Shown: positions 18,705 through 27,145 of the stretch, piece by piece | How the letters are laid out: each line of letters starts with the position of its first letter | Position numbering within the stretch: position 1 is the stretch's first letter | NCBI GenBank assembly: GCA_902564565.1 | Contig: CACFBW010000001.1 | Coordinates: 124,001 to 188,000 of the forward strand | Direction of reading: 5' to 3' | Source: an uncultured Pelagibacteraceae bacterium | Lineage (GTDB): Bacteria > Pseudomonadota > Alphaproteobacteria > Pelagibacterales > Pelagibacteraceae | Length of the DNA stretch: 64,000 bases | Made by a program: the position numbers and the translations under genes | Notes under the pieces: generated by a model | The model's database searches: none | Seen by the model: the letters and a program-made list of their open reading frames with translations, nothing else | What the model was told of the DNA's origin: nothing

Positions 18705-18986
18705 ATGAAGAAAGCAAAAATTTATATTCCAACTAAGAATGCAATGCAGTCAGGACTGGCTAAAAAAAATAAGTGGCTTTTGGAATTTTATACTGATAAT
18801 GAAAAATTGAATCCATTAATGGGCTGGGAAACTTCATCTGATACTTTATCTGAAGTTAAATTAGAATTTTTATCTAAAGATGCAGCAATAAACTACGCTA
18901 AAAAAAACAATATTGATTATGATTTAATAGAACCAAAGAAAAGGAAGATAGTAAAAAAATCATACGCTGACAATTTTACAAAATAA
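18705..18986 (+). CDS. NADH dehydrogenase accessory subunit, NDUFS4-like (ETC complex I)
   Basis: 93-residue homologue of the mitochondrial 18-kDa complex I subunit NDUFS4, a protein found in Alphaproteobacteria and mitochondria. The family blocks are all visible: '[13 protein letters not shown]', '[10 protein letters not shown]', '[12 protein letters not shown]', '[12 protein letters not shown]' and the C-terminal 'SYADNF'. It probably binds the peripheral arm of complex I and helps stability. The start at 18705 is 5 bases after the tRNA-Pro CCA. The next gene begins directly at the stop, suggesting co-transcription. Confidence 0.93.
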   Translation: MKKAKIYIPTKNAMQSGLAKKNKWLLEFYTDNEKLNPLMGWETSSDTLSEVKLEFLSKDAAINYAKKNNIDYDLIEPKKRKIVKKSYADNFTK

Positions 18987-19985
18987 ATGTTTAAATTTTT
19001 TACTAACAAAAGATGGTTTTTATGGAGTATTTTTGGATCTTCATTAATTTTAATTTCAACATGGTACCAAGTTCAGCTTGATGTTAAAATTAATGAATGG
19101 TTTGGTGAATTTTATGACACGCTTCAAAAAGCTTTAACTACTCCGGGCTCAGTTTCAGAGGGAGAATTTTATGCATATTTATTTACATTTGGAAAAATTG
19201 CTGGACTTTGGATTTTAATTAATGTTTTTACTACATTTTTTACTGAACATTGGGTATTTAGATGGAGAACAGCTATGGCTGATTATTATCACAAAAATTG
19301 GCACAAAGCTCGATTTATTGAAGGTGCATCACAACGTGTTCAAGAAGATACATTGAAATTTGCGAGATTTCTTGAAACTCTAGGAACTGGTTTTTTGGAC
19401 AGTTTAATGACTCTTGTCGCTTTTACTCCGATACTTTGGGTTCTTTCTAAACAAATAACATATTTACCAATTATAGGAGAAGTTAACCATGCATTAGTTT
19501 GGGTTGCAATTTTGTCTGCATTGATAGGAACTATAATGTTGATAACTGCTGGAATAAAATTACCTGGTATTGAGTATAACATACAAAAAGAAGAAGCTGG
19601 ATATAGAAAAGAACTTGTTTTAGGAGAAGATGACTCAAACAAAGCAAACCCAATAACAATTAACCAATTGTACAATAAAGTTAGATTAATTCATTATAAA
19701 TCATATTTTCATTATTTATATTTTAATGCTGTGAAGTGGAGTTATCTACAAGCTATGGTTATCGTACCTTATATTGCGTTAGCACCGACTATTGTAACAG
19801 GTGCAATTACGCTGGGCTTTGTTCAACAAATAGCAAGAGCTTTTTCAAAAGTCGAAACATCTTTACAATACTTGGTTCGTAATTGGCATTTGATAGTAGA
19901 GTTTATATCTGTTTGGAAGAGGCTATCTGAGTTTGAAGCGAAATTGAATTCCGCAAAGGAAGATGAGATAATAACTATAAAATAA
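18987..19985 (+). CDS. SbmA/BacA-like inner-membrane peptide transporter
   Basis: 332 residues of the SbmA/BacA family, which resembles the membrane domain of ABC exporters without an ATPase and imports peptides and other polar compounds using proton motive force. Recognisable blocks are 'FTNKRWFLWSIFGSS', 'EFYDTLQKAL', 'FTEHWVFRWRTAMADYY', 'GASQRVQEDTLKFARF' and 'GFVQQIARAFSKVETSLQYLVRNWHLIVEFISVWKRL'-type C-terminus. It is somewhat shorter than E. coli SbmA (about 400 aa). It abuts the NDUFS4-like gene and shares one base with glpX. Relatives in other phyla also carry cobalamin, relevant to the B12 module at 32-34 kb. Confidence 0.87.
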   Translation: MFKFFTNKRWFLWSIFGSSLILISTWYQVQLDVKINEWFGEFYDTLQKALTTPGSVSEGEFYAYLFTFGKIAGLWILINVFTTFFTEHWVFRWRTAMADYYHKNWHKARFIEGASQRVQEDTLKFARFLETLGTGFLDSLMTLVAFTPILWVLSKQITYLPIIGEVNHALVWVAILSALIGTIMLITAGIKLPGIEYNIQKEEAGYRKELVLGEDDSNKANPITINQLYNKVRLIHYKSYFHYLYFNAVKWSYLQAMVIVPYIALAPTIVTGAITLGFVQQIARAFSKVETSLQYLVRNWHLIVEFISVWKRLSEFEAKLNSAKEDEIITIK

Positions 19986-20935
19986 TGAATTTAGATATAA
20001 ATTTAATTAATCATTTTGCAAACATTACCTCAAAAGCAGCAATAGCTTGTCACAAACATATTGGAAAAAAGGACAAAATTATTGCTGATAAATCAGCTAC
20101 GGATAGCATGAGGTCAAGTTTAAATAAATTAGATATTGATGGAAAAATTGTTATTGGTGAAGGCGAATTAGATGAAGCACCTATGTTATATATAGGTGAA
20201 AAAGTTGGCACAGGGAAGGGTATGTCTCTAGATATTGCTGTTGATCCATTAGAAGGTACTAATTTTGTTGCAAACAATATGCCCGGTGGTTTATCCGTAA
20301 TTTCTATAGCTGAAAGGGGCAATCTTTTTCAAGCACCCGAAACTTATATGGATAAAATAGCTTACAGTAAAGACGTACCTAGTGATGCAGTTGATTTAGA
20401 TTTTTCAATAGAAAAAAATGTAAAGAATTTATCTGACGTTAAAAAAAAAAGCTTGAATAATCTTACTGTATGTATGTTGGACAGACCTAGGCATATAGAA
20501 ATAATTAATGAATTAAAAAGATTAAAAGTTAATTTAAAATTGATTACAGATGGTGATGTTTCTGGCGCACTACTTGTGACTAATGAAAAGTATAATGTTG
20601 ACTTGTTTTTAGGAATTGGTGGAGGTCCCGAAGGAGTTTTAGCAGCATGTGCATTAGATGCATTTAACTGTAAATTTCAAGGCAGATTTATTTTTAAATC
20701 TAAGAAAGATATTGCTAGAGCAAATGAAATGGGAATATTAGATTTAAAAAAAAAATATATATTAAATGAAATTGTAAAAGGTGATTCAATATTTTGTGCT
20801 ACAGGCATAACTAAGGGAGATTTGGTTAATGGTGTTATTCAAAATGGTGAAAAATATGTAACAGAAACACTTGTTACACACAAACATAGCTCTTTAAATA
20901 AAATAATTGTAAAAGAAGATGTTATAAAACCTTGA
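19985..20935 (+). CDS. glpX: Fructose-1,6-bisphosphatase class II (GlpX)
   Basis: Gluconeogenic hydrolysis of fructose-1,6-bisphosphate (possibly also sedoheptulose-1,7-bisphosphate). It is 316 aa with the class II motifs 'IVIGEGELDEAPMLYIGE' (metal-binding Glu), 'DIAVDPLEGTNFVANNMPGG' and 'LFLGIGGGPEGVLAACAL', and 'CATGITKGDL' near the end. The start overlaps the upstream transporter stop by one base. It is followed by tRNA-Glu. Confidence 0.95.
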   Translation: MNLDINLINHFANITSKAAIACHKHIGKKDKIIADKSATDSMRSSLNKLDIDGKIVIGEGELDEAPMLYIGEKVGTGKGMSLDIAVDPLEGTNFVANNMPGGLSVISIAERGNLFQAPETYMDKIAYSKDVPSDAVDLDFSIEKNVKNLSDVKKKSLNNLTVCMLDRPRHIEIINELKRLKVNLKLITDGDVSGALLVTNEKYNVDLFLGIGGGPEGVLAACALDAFNCKFQGRFIFKSKKDIARANEMGILDLKKKYILNEIVKGDSIFCATGITKGDLVNGVIQNGEKYVTETLVTHKHSSLNKIIVKEDVIKP

Positions 20936-20970
20936 TAAGTATAAGATTTTACAATAAAAGATCAAAATTT

Positions 20971-21045
20971 GGTCCCTTCGTCTATCGGTTAGGACACGTG
21001 GTTTTCATCCTCGAAAGAGGGGTTCGATTCCCCTAGGGACCGCCA
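20971..21045 (+). tRNA. tRNA-Glu (anticodon TTC)
   Basis: 75 nt with encoded CCA. The acceptor stem GGTCCCT/AGGGACC is perfect. The anticodon loop TTTTCAT gives TTC, and the T-arm GGGGTTCGATTCCCC is standard. The anticodon stem reads CGTGG against CCTCG, which leaves one T-T mismatch in the middle of five pairs. This tRNA marks the left edge of the polysaccharide island. Confidence 0.95.
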
Positions 21046-21050
21046 ATTAT

Positions 21051-21296
21051 ATGGTTTACTTTGTATATTTAATTAAATCTATATCACCACATACAAACAA
21101 AACATATGTAGGTTATACAAATAACTTAAAGAGAAGATTAAAATTTCACAATTCAAATAAAGGTGCAAAATCGACAAGAGGTTTAAAGTGGAAAATTATT
21201 TATAAAAAAAAATTTTTAGATAAATCAAAAGCAATGTCATATGAATACTTCCTTAAAAATAATCGCTCATTGAGAAAAAGAATAATATCAAATTAA
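21051..21296 (+). CDS. GIY-YIG nuclease superfamily protein
   Basis: 81-residue stand-alone GIY-YIG domain of the UPF0213/YhbQ-SLX1 type. The paired motifs appear as 'VYLIKS' and 'TYVGYTNNLKRRL', with the catalytic Arg in 'LKRRL' and the Glu in 'YEYFLK'. Such small proteins may nick DNA, but most are uncharacterised. It starts 5 bases after the tRNA-Glu CCA and could share its transcript. It is either the last core gene or the first gene of the accessory island. Confidence 0.88.
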   Translation: MVYFVYLIKSISPHTNKTYVGYTNNLKRRLKFHNSNKGAKSTRGLKWKIIYKKKFLDKSKAMSYEYFLKNNRSLRKRIISN

Positions 21297-21306
21297 TAGC
21301 TTAGCT

Positions 21307-22275
21307 TTAAGTTTTTCTAAGAGTTAAAATGATTTTTTCAGAAAAGTTAATATCGGTTAAGTTTTCTTTTTTTTTAATAAATTCTTTAATTTCTTCATCA
21401 AGTGGCTTTGTACTTTTTAATTTAATAGATTTAGAAGTTCCTTTGAAAATATACCTTGAATGATTGAAGTAATTTTTTGTGAATTTATCAATTTTAGGAA
21501 AACTTACATAGTTATTATAAATTTTGATAGGTTTTTTTAGATTCATTTCATCATAAAGAAGCATTTTCCTTGAGCCTATTATAATAATTTTTCTAATTTT
21601 TTCAGGATTTAACCAACTTACATTTATATCTGCTTTAATATTATCAATTTTTAAATTTAAAAAAGAAATATCATAGTTTTTTTTATTTAATATATCATGG
21701 TTAATAGTTTTTTTAAGTTTAACTTTTTTATTAAATAAATAATGAAGTATACTTATATCATGTGTAGCTAAATCATATGCTGCAGATATTTTATTTCTAA
21801 TAGGTCCAAAATTTTGCCTTTGAAAATTTATATATTTAATTTTACCAAGTCTTTTTGATGTAATAATTTTTTTAATAAATCTAATATAACTATTATACAT
21901 ATAGATATAGCCAAAACTTAGTTTGTTTTTATTCTTTTTTAATTTTCTTTTAATAATTTTATAGTGCGCAGGCTTAATTAAACCTGGTTTTTCAATTAAA
22001 ATATTTTTTTTTTCTTTAATTAAAGAATTTAAAATAGAAAAGTTATTTCTTGGAGGCGTTGCTAAAAAAATGTTTTTTAGATCCTTTTTTTTTAAAATTT
22101 CATTAAATGAAATTGGAGAAACTTTGCTTTTAAATTTCTTCTTAATAAGGGCAATTTTATTTAAATCATTATCATATATATATATTTTTTTAAAAATTTT
22201 TAATCTAATCAACGTATTAGTTACTATAGTTCCCCAATACCCCAGTCCAATTATGCCAATTATTTTTTTTTTCAT
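21307..22275 (-). CDS. Gfo/Idh/MocA family oxidoreductase
   Basis: 322-residue NAD(P)-dependent oxidoreductase. The Rossmann fold starts at 'IGIIGLGYWGTIVTN' (residues 5-19), with 'IFLATPPRNNFSIL' and 'LIEKPGL', the Glu-Lys-Pro motif of the family, near residue 95. 'AAYDLATHDISILHYLF' carries the usual HD-type residues. It likely oxidises or reduces a sugar nucleotide keto group in the surface polysaccharide pathway. It is divergent from the fkbH-like gene, with 62 bases between starts that must hold both promoters. Confidence 0.85.
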   Translation of the reverse strand: MKKKIIGIIGLGYWGTIVTNTLIRLKIFKKIYIYDNDLNKIALIKKKFKSKVSPISFNEILKKKDLKNIFLATPPRNNFSILNSLIKEKKNILIEKPGLIKPAHYKIIKRKLKKNKNKLSFGYIYMYNSYIRFIKKIITSKRLGKIKYINFQRQNFGPIRNKISAAYDLATHDISILHYLFNKKVKLKKTINHDILNKKNYDISFLNLKIDNIKADINVSWLNPEKIRKIIIIGSRKMLLYDEMNLKKPIKIYNNYVSFPKIDKFTKNYFNHSRYIFKGTSKSIKLKSTKPLDEEIKEFIKKKENLTDINFSEKIILTLRKT

Positions 22276-22337
22276 TATTTATATGATTGATAATGTTAAT
22301 CTATTTATTATAAATTATTATTAATACAATATCTATA

Positions 22338-23813
22338 ATGATTAATATTCAAAGGAACTTTTTTATTGAAAATATTTTATCAGAAGCAAAGATCAATGAT
22401 AAATTTGATATTAGTAAAATCCCATATAAGGATAATATTGTTAATTTTACCAACGATAAACCTTCTTTGATTTTGCTAGATATAGACAGAATTAAAAATA
22501 TTAATTATTTAAAAAAAGATGTGATACTTATTAAAAACAACAATAGCAATACTATTTTCATTCCAGTTTCTCAATACCCAAAAAAAATTTATAATTTAAT
22601 AAAATATTTAGAAAAATTTAATTTAAATAATTTAATACTTGTTAATATTTATAAATTAGGTCTTAACAAAATATCAGATAATAAAAGAGAAAAGATTTTT
22701 AAAACATATCTTACTGTTGATGCGCAGTTAACATTATCAAAACTAATTTCAAATATGATTACACTATTAATAAATAAAGATATTAGATTAGTTTCACTAG
22801 ATTTAGACGAAACATGTTGGACTGGAGTTATTGGTGAGGATGGATTAAGTAAAATTTTCTTAGACAAATACCAAAAAAAATCTTTGAATTATATTAATAA
22901 ATTAATTAATAAAATTGGATTGATTGTTTCAATTCATTCGAAAAATAATGAAAAAATAGCAATAAATGGAATTAAAAAAAAGTTATCAAAATACCCAAAT
23001 TTTATAAAAAAAACTTTCAAGTACATTAATTGGAATGCAAAAAATAAATCTATAAAAAAAATTACGAAACTAGTTAATTTTTCCAAAAATAATATTATTT
23101 ATTTTGATGACAATATTTCTGAAATTAAACAAATAAATAAGTTTTTATTAAGTAAAAATTGTTTTTGGATTAAAAATTCTTATTTTTTTTATTTGTATTC
23201 AAAGTGCGTTTATATATCCAATTATACCAGACCAAAAAATAAAAAGAGATTTAAAGATATTAAAAGTAATATTGTGAGAAGTGAGATTTCAGAATCAAAA
23301 GGTGTTTTAAATTATATAAAAACATCTAAATTAAAAGTAAAATTCACCGTTAAAAAATTAGATTTAAAAAGATGTGAAGAAATGTCTAATAAAATTAACC
23401 AATTTAATTCTAACTACAAAAGATATGATTTAAAAAAAATAAAATCACTTAATAATACTAAAAATATTAAAATAGTAACATTTTCTGTGTCTGATAAATA
23501 TTCAGACTCAGGAATAATTTCTAATATCATTTTAGAGAAAAATAAAATGCATGATCTGATCAATGAATTTACCATATCTTGTAGAGCTTTAGGTAGAGGC
23601 CTTGAATATCATTTTTTGAATCAATTAATAAAAAAATTCTCTATTAAAGAATTAAGAATTAATTACATTAAAACTGATAGAAATGAACCTTTTATTAATT
23701 TTGCTGAAAAAATTAGTTCTAAAAAAAATAAAAAAATGTATTGGATTAATATAACAAAAGTAAAAAAAATTTCGGAAAATTATGAAAAATATATTAAAAC
23801 AAAAATTAATTAA
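22338..23813 (+). CDS. FkbH-like HAD-IIIC protein (acyl-ACP loading)
   Basis: 491 residues. The central HAD domain has the DxD motif in 'LVSLDLDETCWTGVIGEDG' (Asp155, Asp157) and 'IIYFDDNISEI'. A GNAT-like C-terminal half (about 330-490, 'FTVKKLDLKRCEEMSNKINQ' and 'SCRALGRGLEYHFLNQLI') is typical of FkbH. In characterised systems FkbH takes 1,3-bisphosphoglycerate and loads glyceryl onto an acyl carrier protein. Here an ACP gene follows directly, overlapping by 32 bases, so a glyceryl- or related acyl-ACP supply for polysaccharide decoration is a reasonable inference. The N-terminal ~120 residues are less conserved. Confidence 0.87.
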   Translation: MINIQRNFFIENILSEAKINDKFDISKIPYKDNIVNFTNDKPSLILLDIDRIKNINYLKKDVILIKNNNSNTIFIPVSQYPKKIYNLIKYLEKFNLNNLILVNIYKLGLNKISDNKREKIFKTYLTVDAQLTLSKLISNMITLLINKDIRLVSLDLDETCWTGVIGEDGLSKIFLDKYQKKSLNYINKLINKIGLIVSIHSKNNEKIAINGIKKKLSKYPNFIKKTFKYINWNAKNKSIKKITKLVNFSKNNIIYFDDNISEIKQINKFLLSKNCFWIKNSYFFYLYSKCVYISNYTRPKNKKRFKDIKSNIVRSEISESKGVLNYIKTSKLKVKFTVKKLDLKRCEEMSNKINQFNSNYKRYDLKKIKSLNNTKNIKIVTFSVSDKYSDSGIISNIILEKNKMHDLINEFTISCRALGRGLEYHFLNQLIKKFSIKELRINYIKTDRNEPFINFAEKISSKKNKKMYWINITKVKKISENYEKYIKTKIN

Positions 23814-24015
23814 AAATATTATAAAAATTTTAAAAATTAAAGACCAAAAAAAATTTTATAGTATAAAAAGAATCAATTGTGATGAATGGGATTCTTTAGC
23901 ACATTTACAAATAATTTTTTTAATTGAAAAGAACGTAAAAAAAAAAATTCCTATTAAAAAATTAAATAAAATTTCTAGTACAAAAGAATTAATTAAAATT
24001 TTTAATGAAAATTAA
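23782..24015 (+). CDS. Acyl carrier protein
   Basis: 77-residue carrier protein with the phosphopantetheine attachment site in 'CDEWDSLAHLQI' (Ser38 in the DSL motif). It is highly lysine-rich outside the site, unlike the acidic fatty-acid ACP, which suggests a specialised partner. It overlaps the fkbH-like gene by 32 bases and the acetyltransferase gene by 11, a strongly coupled trio. It probably carries the acyl group made by the FkbH-like enzyme. Confidence 0.87.
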   Translation: MKNILKQKLIKNIIKILKIKDQKKFYSIKRINCDEWDSLAHLQIIFLIEKNVKKKIPIKKLNKISSTKELIKIFNEN

Positions 24016-24556
24016 CGGTAAATACGTTTGTCTTAAGAGTATAAATGTGGGAGATAGTAATTTTATTTACAATCTTAGACAAAATAAAAATAATAGTTTT
24101 TATTTACACAAACCACCAAAATCAATCAAATATCAAAAAAATTGGATTAAAAAAAATATTAAAGATCACAAAGCACTTGATTTTATTATTATCAATAAAA
24201 AGAAAAATACAAAATTAGGAACAATAGCTTTTGATTCTATCAATATAAATGAAGCAGAGTGGGGAAGATGGATTTCAAAAGGAAATACAATTGAAAATAT
24301 CGAAGCTATTATTTTATTATTAAATTATGGTTTTAAAAAACTTAAACTAAAAAAAATTTATTCTTTAACTAATATTAATAATAAAAAAGTAATTAATTTT
24401 CACAAAAATACTACAGCTTTATACTCAGGTAAAATAAAATCTTTTTTTCTAATTAAAAATAAAAAAACTGATGCAGTTAAGTTTGTTTTTAATAAAAAAA
24501 ATTTTTATAAATTCAAAAAAAAATTTGATTTTATGACTCGATCAATTCAATTATAA
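24005..24556 (+). CDS. GNAT family N-acyltransferase
   Basis: 183-residue acyltransferase of the RimJ/RimL-like GNAT group: 'VCLKSINVGDSNFIYNLRQNKNN' at the N-terminus, 'LGTIAFDSININEAEWGRWI' for the beta4-beta5 region, and 'EAIILLLNYGFKKLKLKKIYSLTNINNKKVINFHKN' towards the end. Related enzymes acetylate amino sugars such as UDP-4-amino-4,6-dideoxy sugars. Placed right after the ACP gene, it is the best candidate to move the ACP-bound acyl group, or acetyl-CoA, onto a sugar amine. It is convergent with the VOC gene, overlapping by 26 bases. Confidence 0.82.
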   Translation: MKINGKYVCLKSINVGDSNFIYNLRQNKNNSFYLHKPPKSIKYQKNWIKKNIKDHKALDFIIINKKKNTKLGTIAFDSININEAEWGRWISKGNTIENIEAIILLLNYGFKKLKLKKIYSLTNINNKKVINFHKNTTALYSGKIKSFFLIKNKKTDAVKFVFNKKNFYKFKKKFDFMTRSIQL

Positions 24557-24917
24557 AACTATTTTTCATCGTTAAAAAAGCTATTTTTTTATTATTAAAA
24601 GCTTTAGCTGGAACTGGATTAACTATTAATTTAAATTTCTTTTTTTTTAATTTAATAATTTCTTTATGCAAATTTTTAACTTTATAGGCAAAATGGTAAG
24701 CATAATTTTTTTTCTTAATAAAATTAACAAGGCCGTAATTTTTTTTAAAAGGCTTAACTAGTTCGATAATATTATTTGAATTATATATAAATTGTATTTT
24801 TACTTGCAATATGTTGTCAGTAATTACTTTTCCTTTCCTTGTATAACTTATTTCCTTAAATTCTTTAATAGATTTTTTAAAATTATTAGTTAAATAACCT
24901 ATATGATGAAATTTCAT
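24531..24917 (-). CDS. VOC (glyoxalase/epimerase-like) family protein
   Basis: 128-residue vicinal-oxygen-chelate protein. 'FHHIGYLTNNFKKSIKEF' at the start and 'YHFAYKVKNLHKEI' are the two metal-ligand strands with His3/His4 and His96-like residues. 'FIIELIES' at the end carries the terminal Glu. Methylmalonyl-CoA epimerase-like VOC proteins often accompany FkbH/ACP genes in surface glycan clusters, but their substrate is not established. It runs against the GNAT gene with a 26-base tail-to-tail overlap. Confidence 0.78.
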   Translation of the reverse strand: MKFHHIGYLTNNFKKSIKEFKEISYTRKGKVITDNILQVKIQFIYNSNNIIELVKPFKKNYGLVNFIKKKNYAYHFAYKVKNLHKEIIKLKKKKFKLIVNPVPAKAFNNKKIAFLTMKNSFIIELIES

Positions 24918-25011
24918 GTTGATTAAATTATATTATTTGTGATTTTTGTCATCAAAAAAACAAATTTGTTTTATAATTCTAATTTTTTGATACAAGAAAA
25001 TTATAACATTC

Positions 25012-27144
25012 ATGTCCAAAAAAATATTTATTATATTGCCACATAAAGACCAATTTATAAAAAATTATGCTGGTTCTGCTTCTATATGGGTTAAGGATTT
25101 TTTTAATAAATCTCAATTTAAAAAAAAAATTAATATATTTGGATCCACCAATAATACAAATAATGTATTTGTTAAAAAAAATTATATTAATATCAAAATT
25201 CCAGAACTTAAGCTCTCAAGTAAATCTAATTTTTATATAAAAAAATTACTTAATTATTGTTACAAAGAGAATCCCAGTTTAATAGAAATACACAATAGAC
25301 CCTCATATCTTTTAAAAATTTCCAAATTTTACAAAAAAGCAAATTTTATTTTAGTTATTCATAATGACCCGTTAAATCTTAAAGGTTCAATCACCGTTGA
25401 TGAAAGAAAAAAGCTTATAAATTTATGCTATAAAATATATTTTGTAAGTTCTTGGGTTGAAGAAAAGTTTTTTAATGGAATAGATAAAAATTTTTATACT
25501 AATTTTAGAACTATTTATCCTAGTATTAATAAAATAAAAAAATTCCCAAAAAAAGAAAATTTAATTATATTTTCTGGAAAATTGAATGCAGCTAAAGGCT
25601 TCGATAAATTTGCCTTAGCAATAATCAAAGTTTTAAAAAAATACAAAAATTGGAAATCGATTATTATAGGAGATGAACCAAGAGAAAAATATAATTTTAA
25701 ACATTCGAGATTATTATTTACTGGTTGGATTTCTCAAGATAAAGTTTTAAATTTATATAACAAATCTTCAATAACTGTTGTTCCATCTTTGTGGGAAGAA
25801 CCATTCGGTAGGTCTTCTTTGGAAGCTGGGTCAAGAGGTAATGCTGTAATTATTTCTAAAAGAGGTGGATTACCAGAAACTATAGAAAATCCTATTTTTT
25901 TAAAGAATGTATCTTCAAATTCTATTTATTTAGAAATAGAAAGGCTAATTAAAAATAAAGATTTACTTAAATCAACTCAATTAAGATCATTTAAAAAACC
26001 TTTACACACAATAACAGAGAATACAATTATAATGGATCGTGATAGAAAAGCTGCTTTATCGCCTTATAAAAAAATAAATATCAATAAAAATTCAAAATTA
26101 AAAATTTTACACGTTTTTAATAGAGCTGAAAAAATTGGAGGTAGAATATATTTCATATCAACAGGTAAAAAAATTGAGAATGGGCTAATTAGACTTGGTC
26201 ATGATGTTGAAGGTATTAGCGATAGAGATATTTTAAGTTATAATCCAAAATTAAATGCAAAACAGACCTTAAATAAGATTTTTTTAGAAAAATCACTATA
26301 TTATAGACCTGATATAGTTTTATTAGGCCATGTAAATACCATTAAAGAGGAATGTTTTGAAAAAATTAAAAATGTTAATCGAAATGTTATTTTTTCACAG
26401 TGGTATGAAGATAATTTAACAAAATCTGGTCCAGATTTTGAAAAAAATTATGAAAATTTAAAAACAAACTTTAAATATTTAGATAATTTTTTTATATCAA
26501 CTCACCCTGACGATGTAAGTAAAAAATTAAATAGAATAAAGTATCATTTTTTACCAACACCAGTAGACAAAAATATAGAAAAACTAAATGTCTACAATTT
26601 AAAAAATTATACTTATGATGTTTTTTTTGCAATGAGTCATGGTGTTAATAGAGGGATTATTAAATCTGGTAAAGTTGATGAGAGAGAGTATTTTATAAAA
26701 GAGTTAATGAATATAAACAAAGATATTAAATTTGATGTTTATGGTTATAATGAACGTAATCCTGTTTGGTCAGAAAGTTTTTATTCTGCAATTTCGAAAT
26801 CTTCTATGGCAGTAAATCTCAATCGAGGCAAACCAAAAAAATATTCGTCTAGCAATAGAATTGGTTCTTTAATTGGGAATGGCTTATTAACATTTATTGA
26901 TTATAAAAAAAAATTTAATCATTTTTTTAATAAAAATGAAATTATTTTTTACCACAACGGCAATGATTTATCTGAAAAAATTAACTATTATAAAATAAAT
27001 GAATCTGAAAGAAGAAGAATCTCTTTTAATGGTCAAAAAAAATATTTTAAATTGTTTAATGAAGTTGAAGTTGCCAAATATATTGTAAGTGAGTCCATTG
27101 GAGTTAATAATTACAATCCTATTTGGCATAATTACCTAAAATAG
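25012..27144 (+). CDS. Two-domain glycosyltransferase (GT4-like plus CgeB-like)
   Basis: 710 residues that divide into two transferase units. The first (about 1-330) is GT4-like: 'NFILVIHNDPLNLKGS', 'IIFSGKLNAAKGFDKFA', 'SITVVPSLWEEPFGRSSLEA' and 'GNAVIISKRGGLPETI', including the donor-binding E-x7-E region. The second (about 365-705) resembles CgeB/DUF3880-type GT1 enzymes, with 'DVFFAMSHGVNRGIIKSG', 'FDVYGYNERNPVW', 'SSNRIGSLIGNGLLTFI' and a GT-B style end. A fused protein could add two sugars in sequence to the growing repeat unit. It precedes the DegT gene by 1 base. Confidence 0.83.
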   Translation: MSKKIFIILPHKDQFIKNYAGSASIWVKDFFNKSQFKKKINIFGSTNNTNNVFVKKNYINIKIPELKLSSKSNFYIKKLLNYCYKENPSLIEIHNRPSYLLKISKFYKKANFILVIHNDPLNLKGSITVDERKKLINLCYKIYFVSSWVEEKFFNGIDKNFYTNFRTIYPSINKIKKFPKKENLIIFSGKLNAAKGFDKFALAIIKVLKKYKNWKSIIIGDEPREKYNFKHSRLLFTGWISQDKVLNLYNKSSITVVPSLWEEPFGRSSLEAGSRGNAVIISKRGGLPETIENPIFLKNVSSNSIYLEIERLIKNKDLLKSTQLRSFKKPLHTITENTIIMDRDRKAALSPYKKININKNSKLKILHVFNRAEKIGGRIYFISTGKKIENGLIRLGHDVEGISDRDILSYNPKLNAKQTLNKIFLEKSLYYRPDIVLLGHVNTIKEECFEKIKNVNRNVIFSQWYEDNLTKSGPDFEKNYENLKTNFKYLDNFFISTHPDDVSKKLNRIKYHFLPTPVDKNIEKLNVYNLKNYTYDVFFAMSHGVNRGIIKSGKVDEREYFIKELMNINKDIKFDVYGYNERNPVWSESFYSAISKSSMAVNLNRGKPKKYSSSNRIGSLIGNGLLTFIDYKKKFNHFFNKNEIIFYHNGNDLSEKINYYKINESERRRISFNGQKKYFKLFNEVEVAKYIVSESIGVNNYNPIWHNYLK

Positions 27145-27145
27145 T

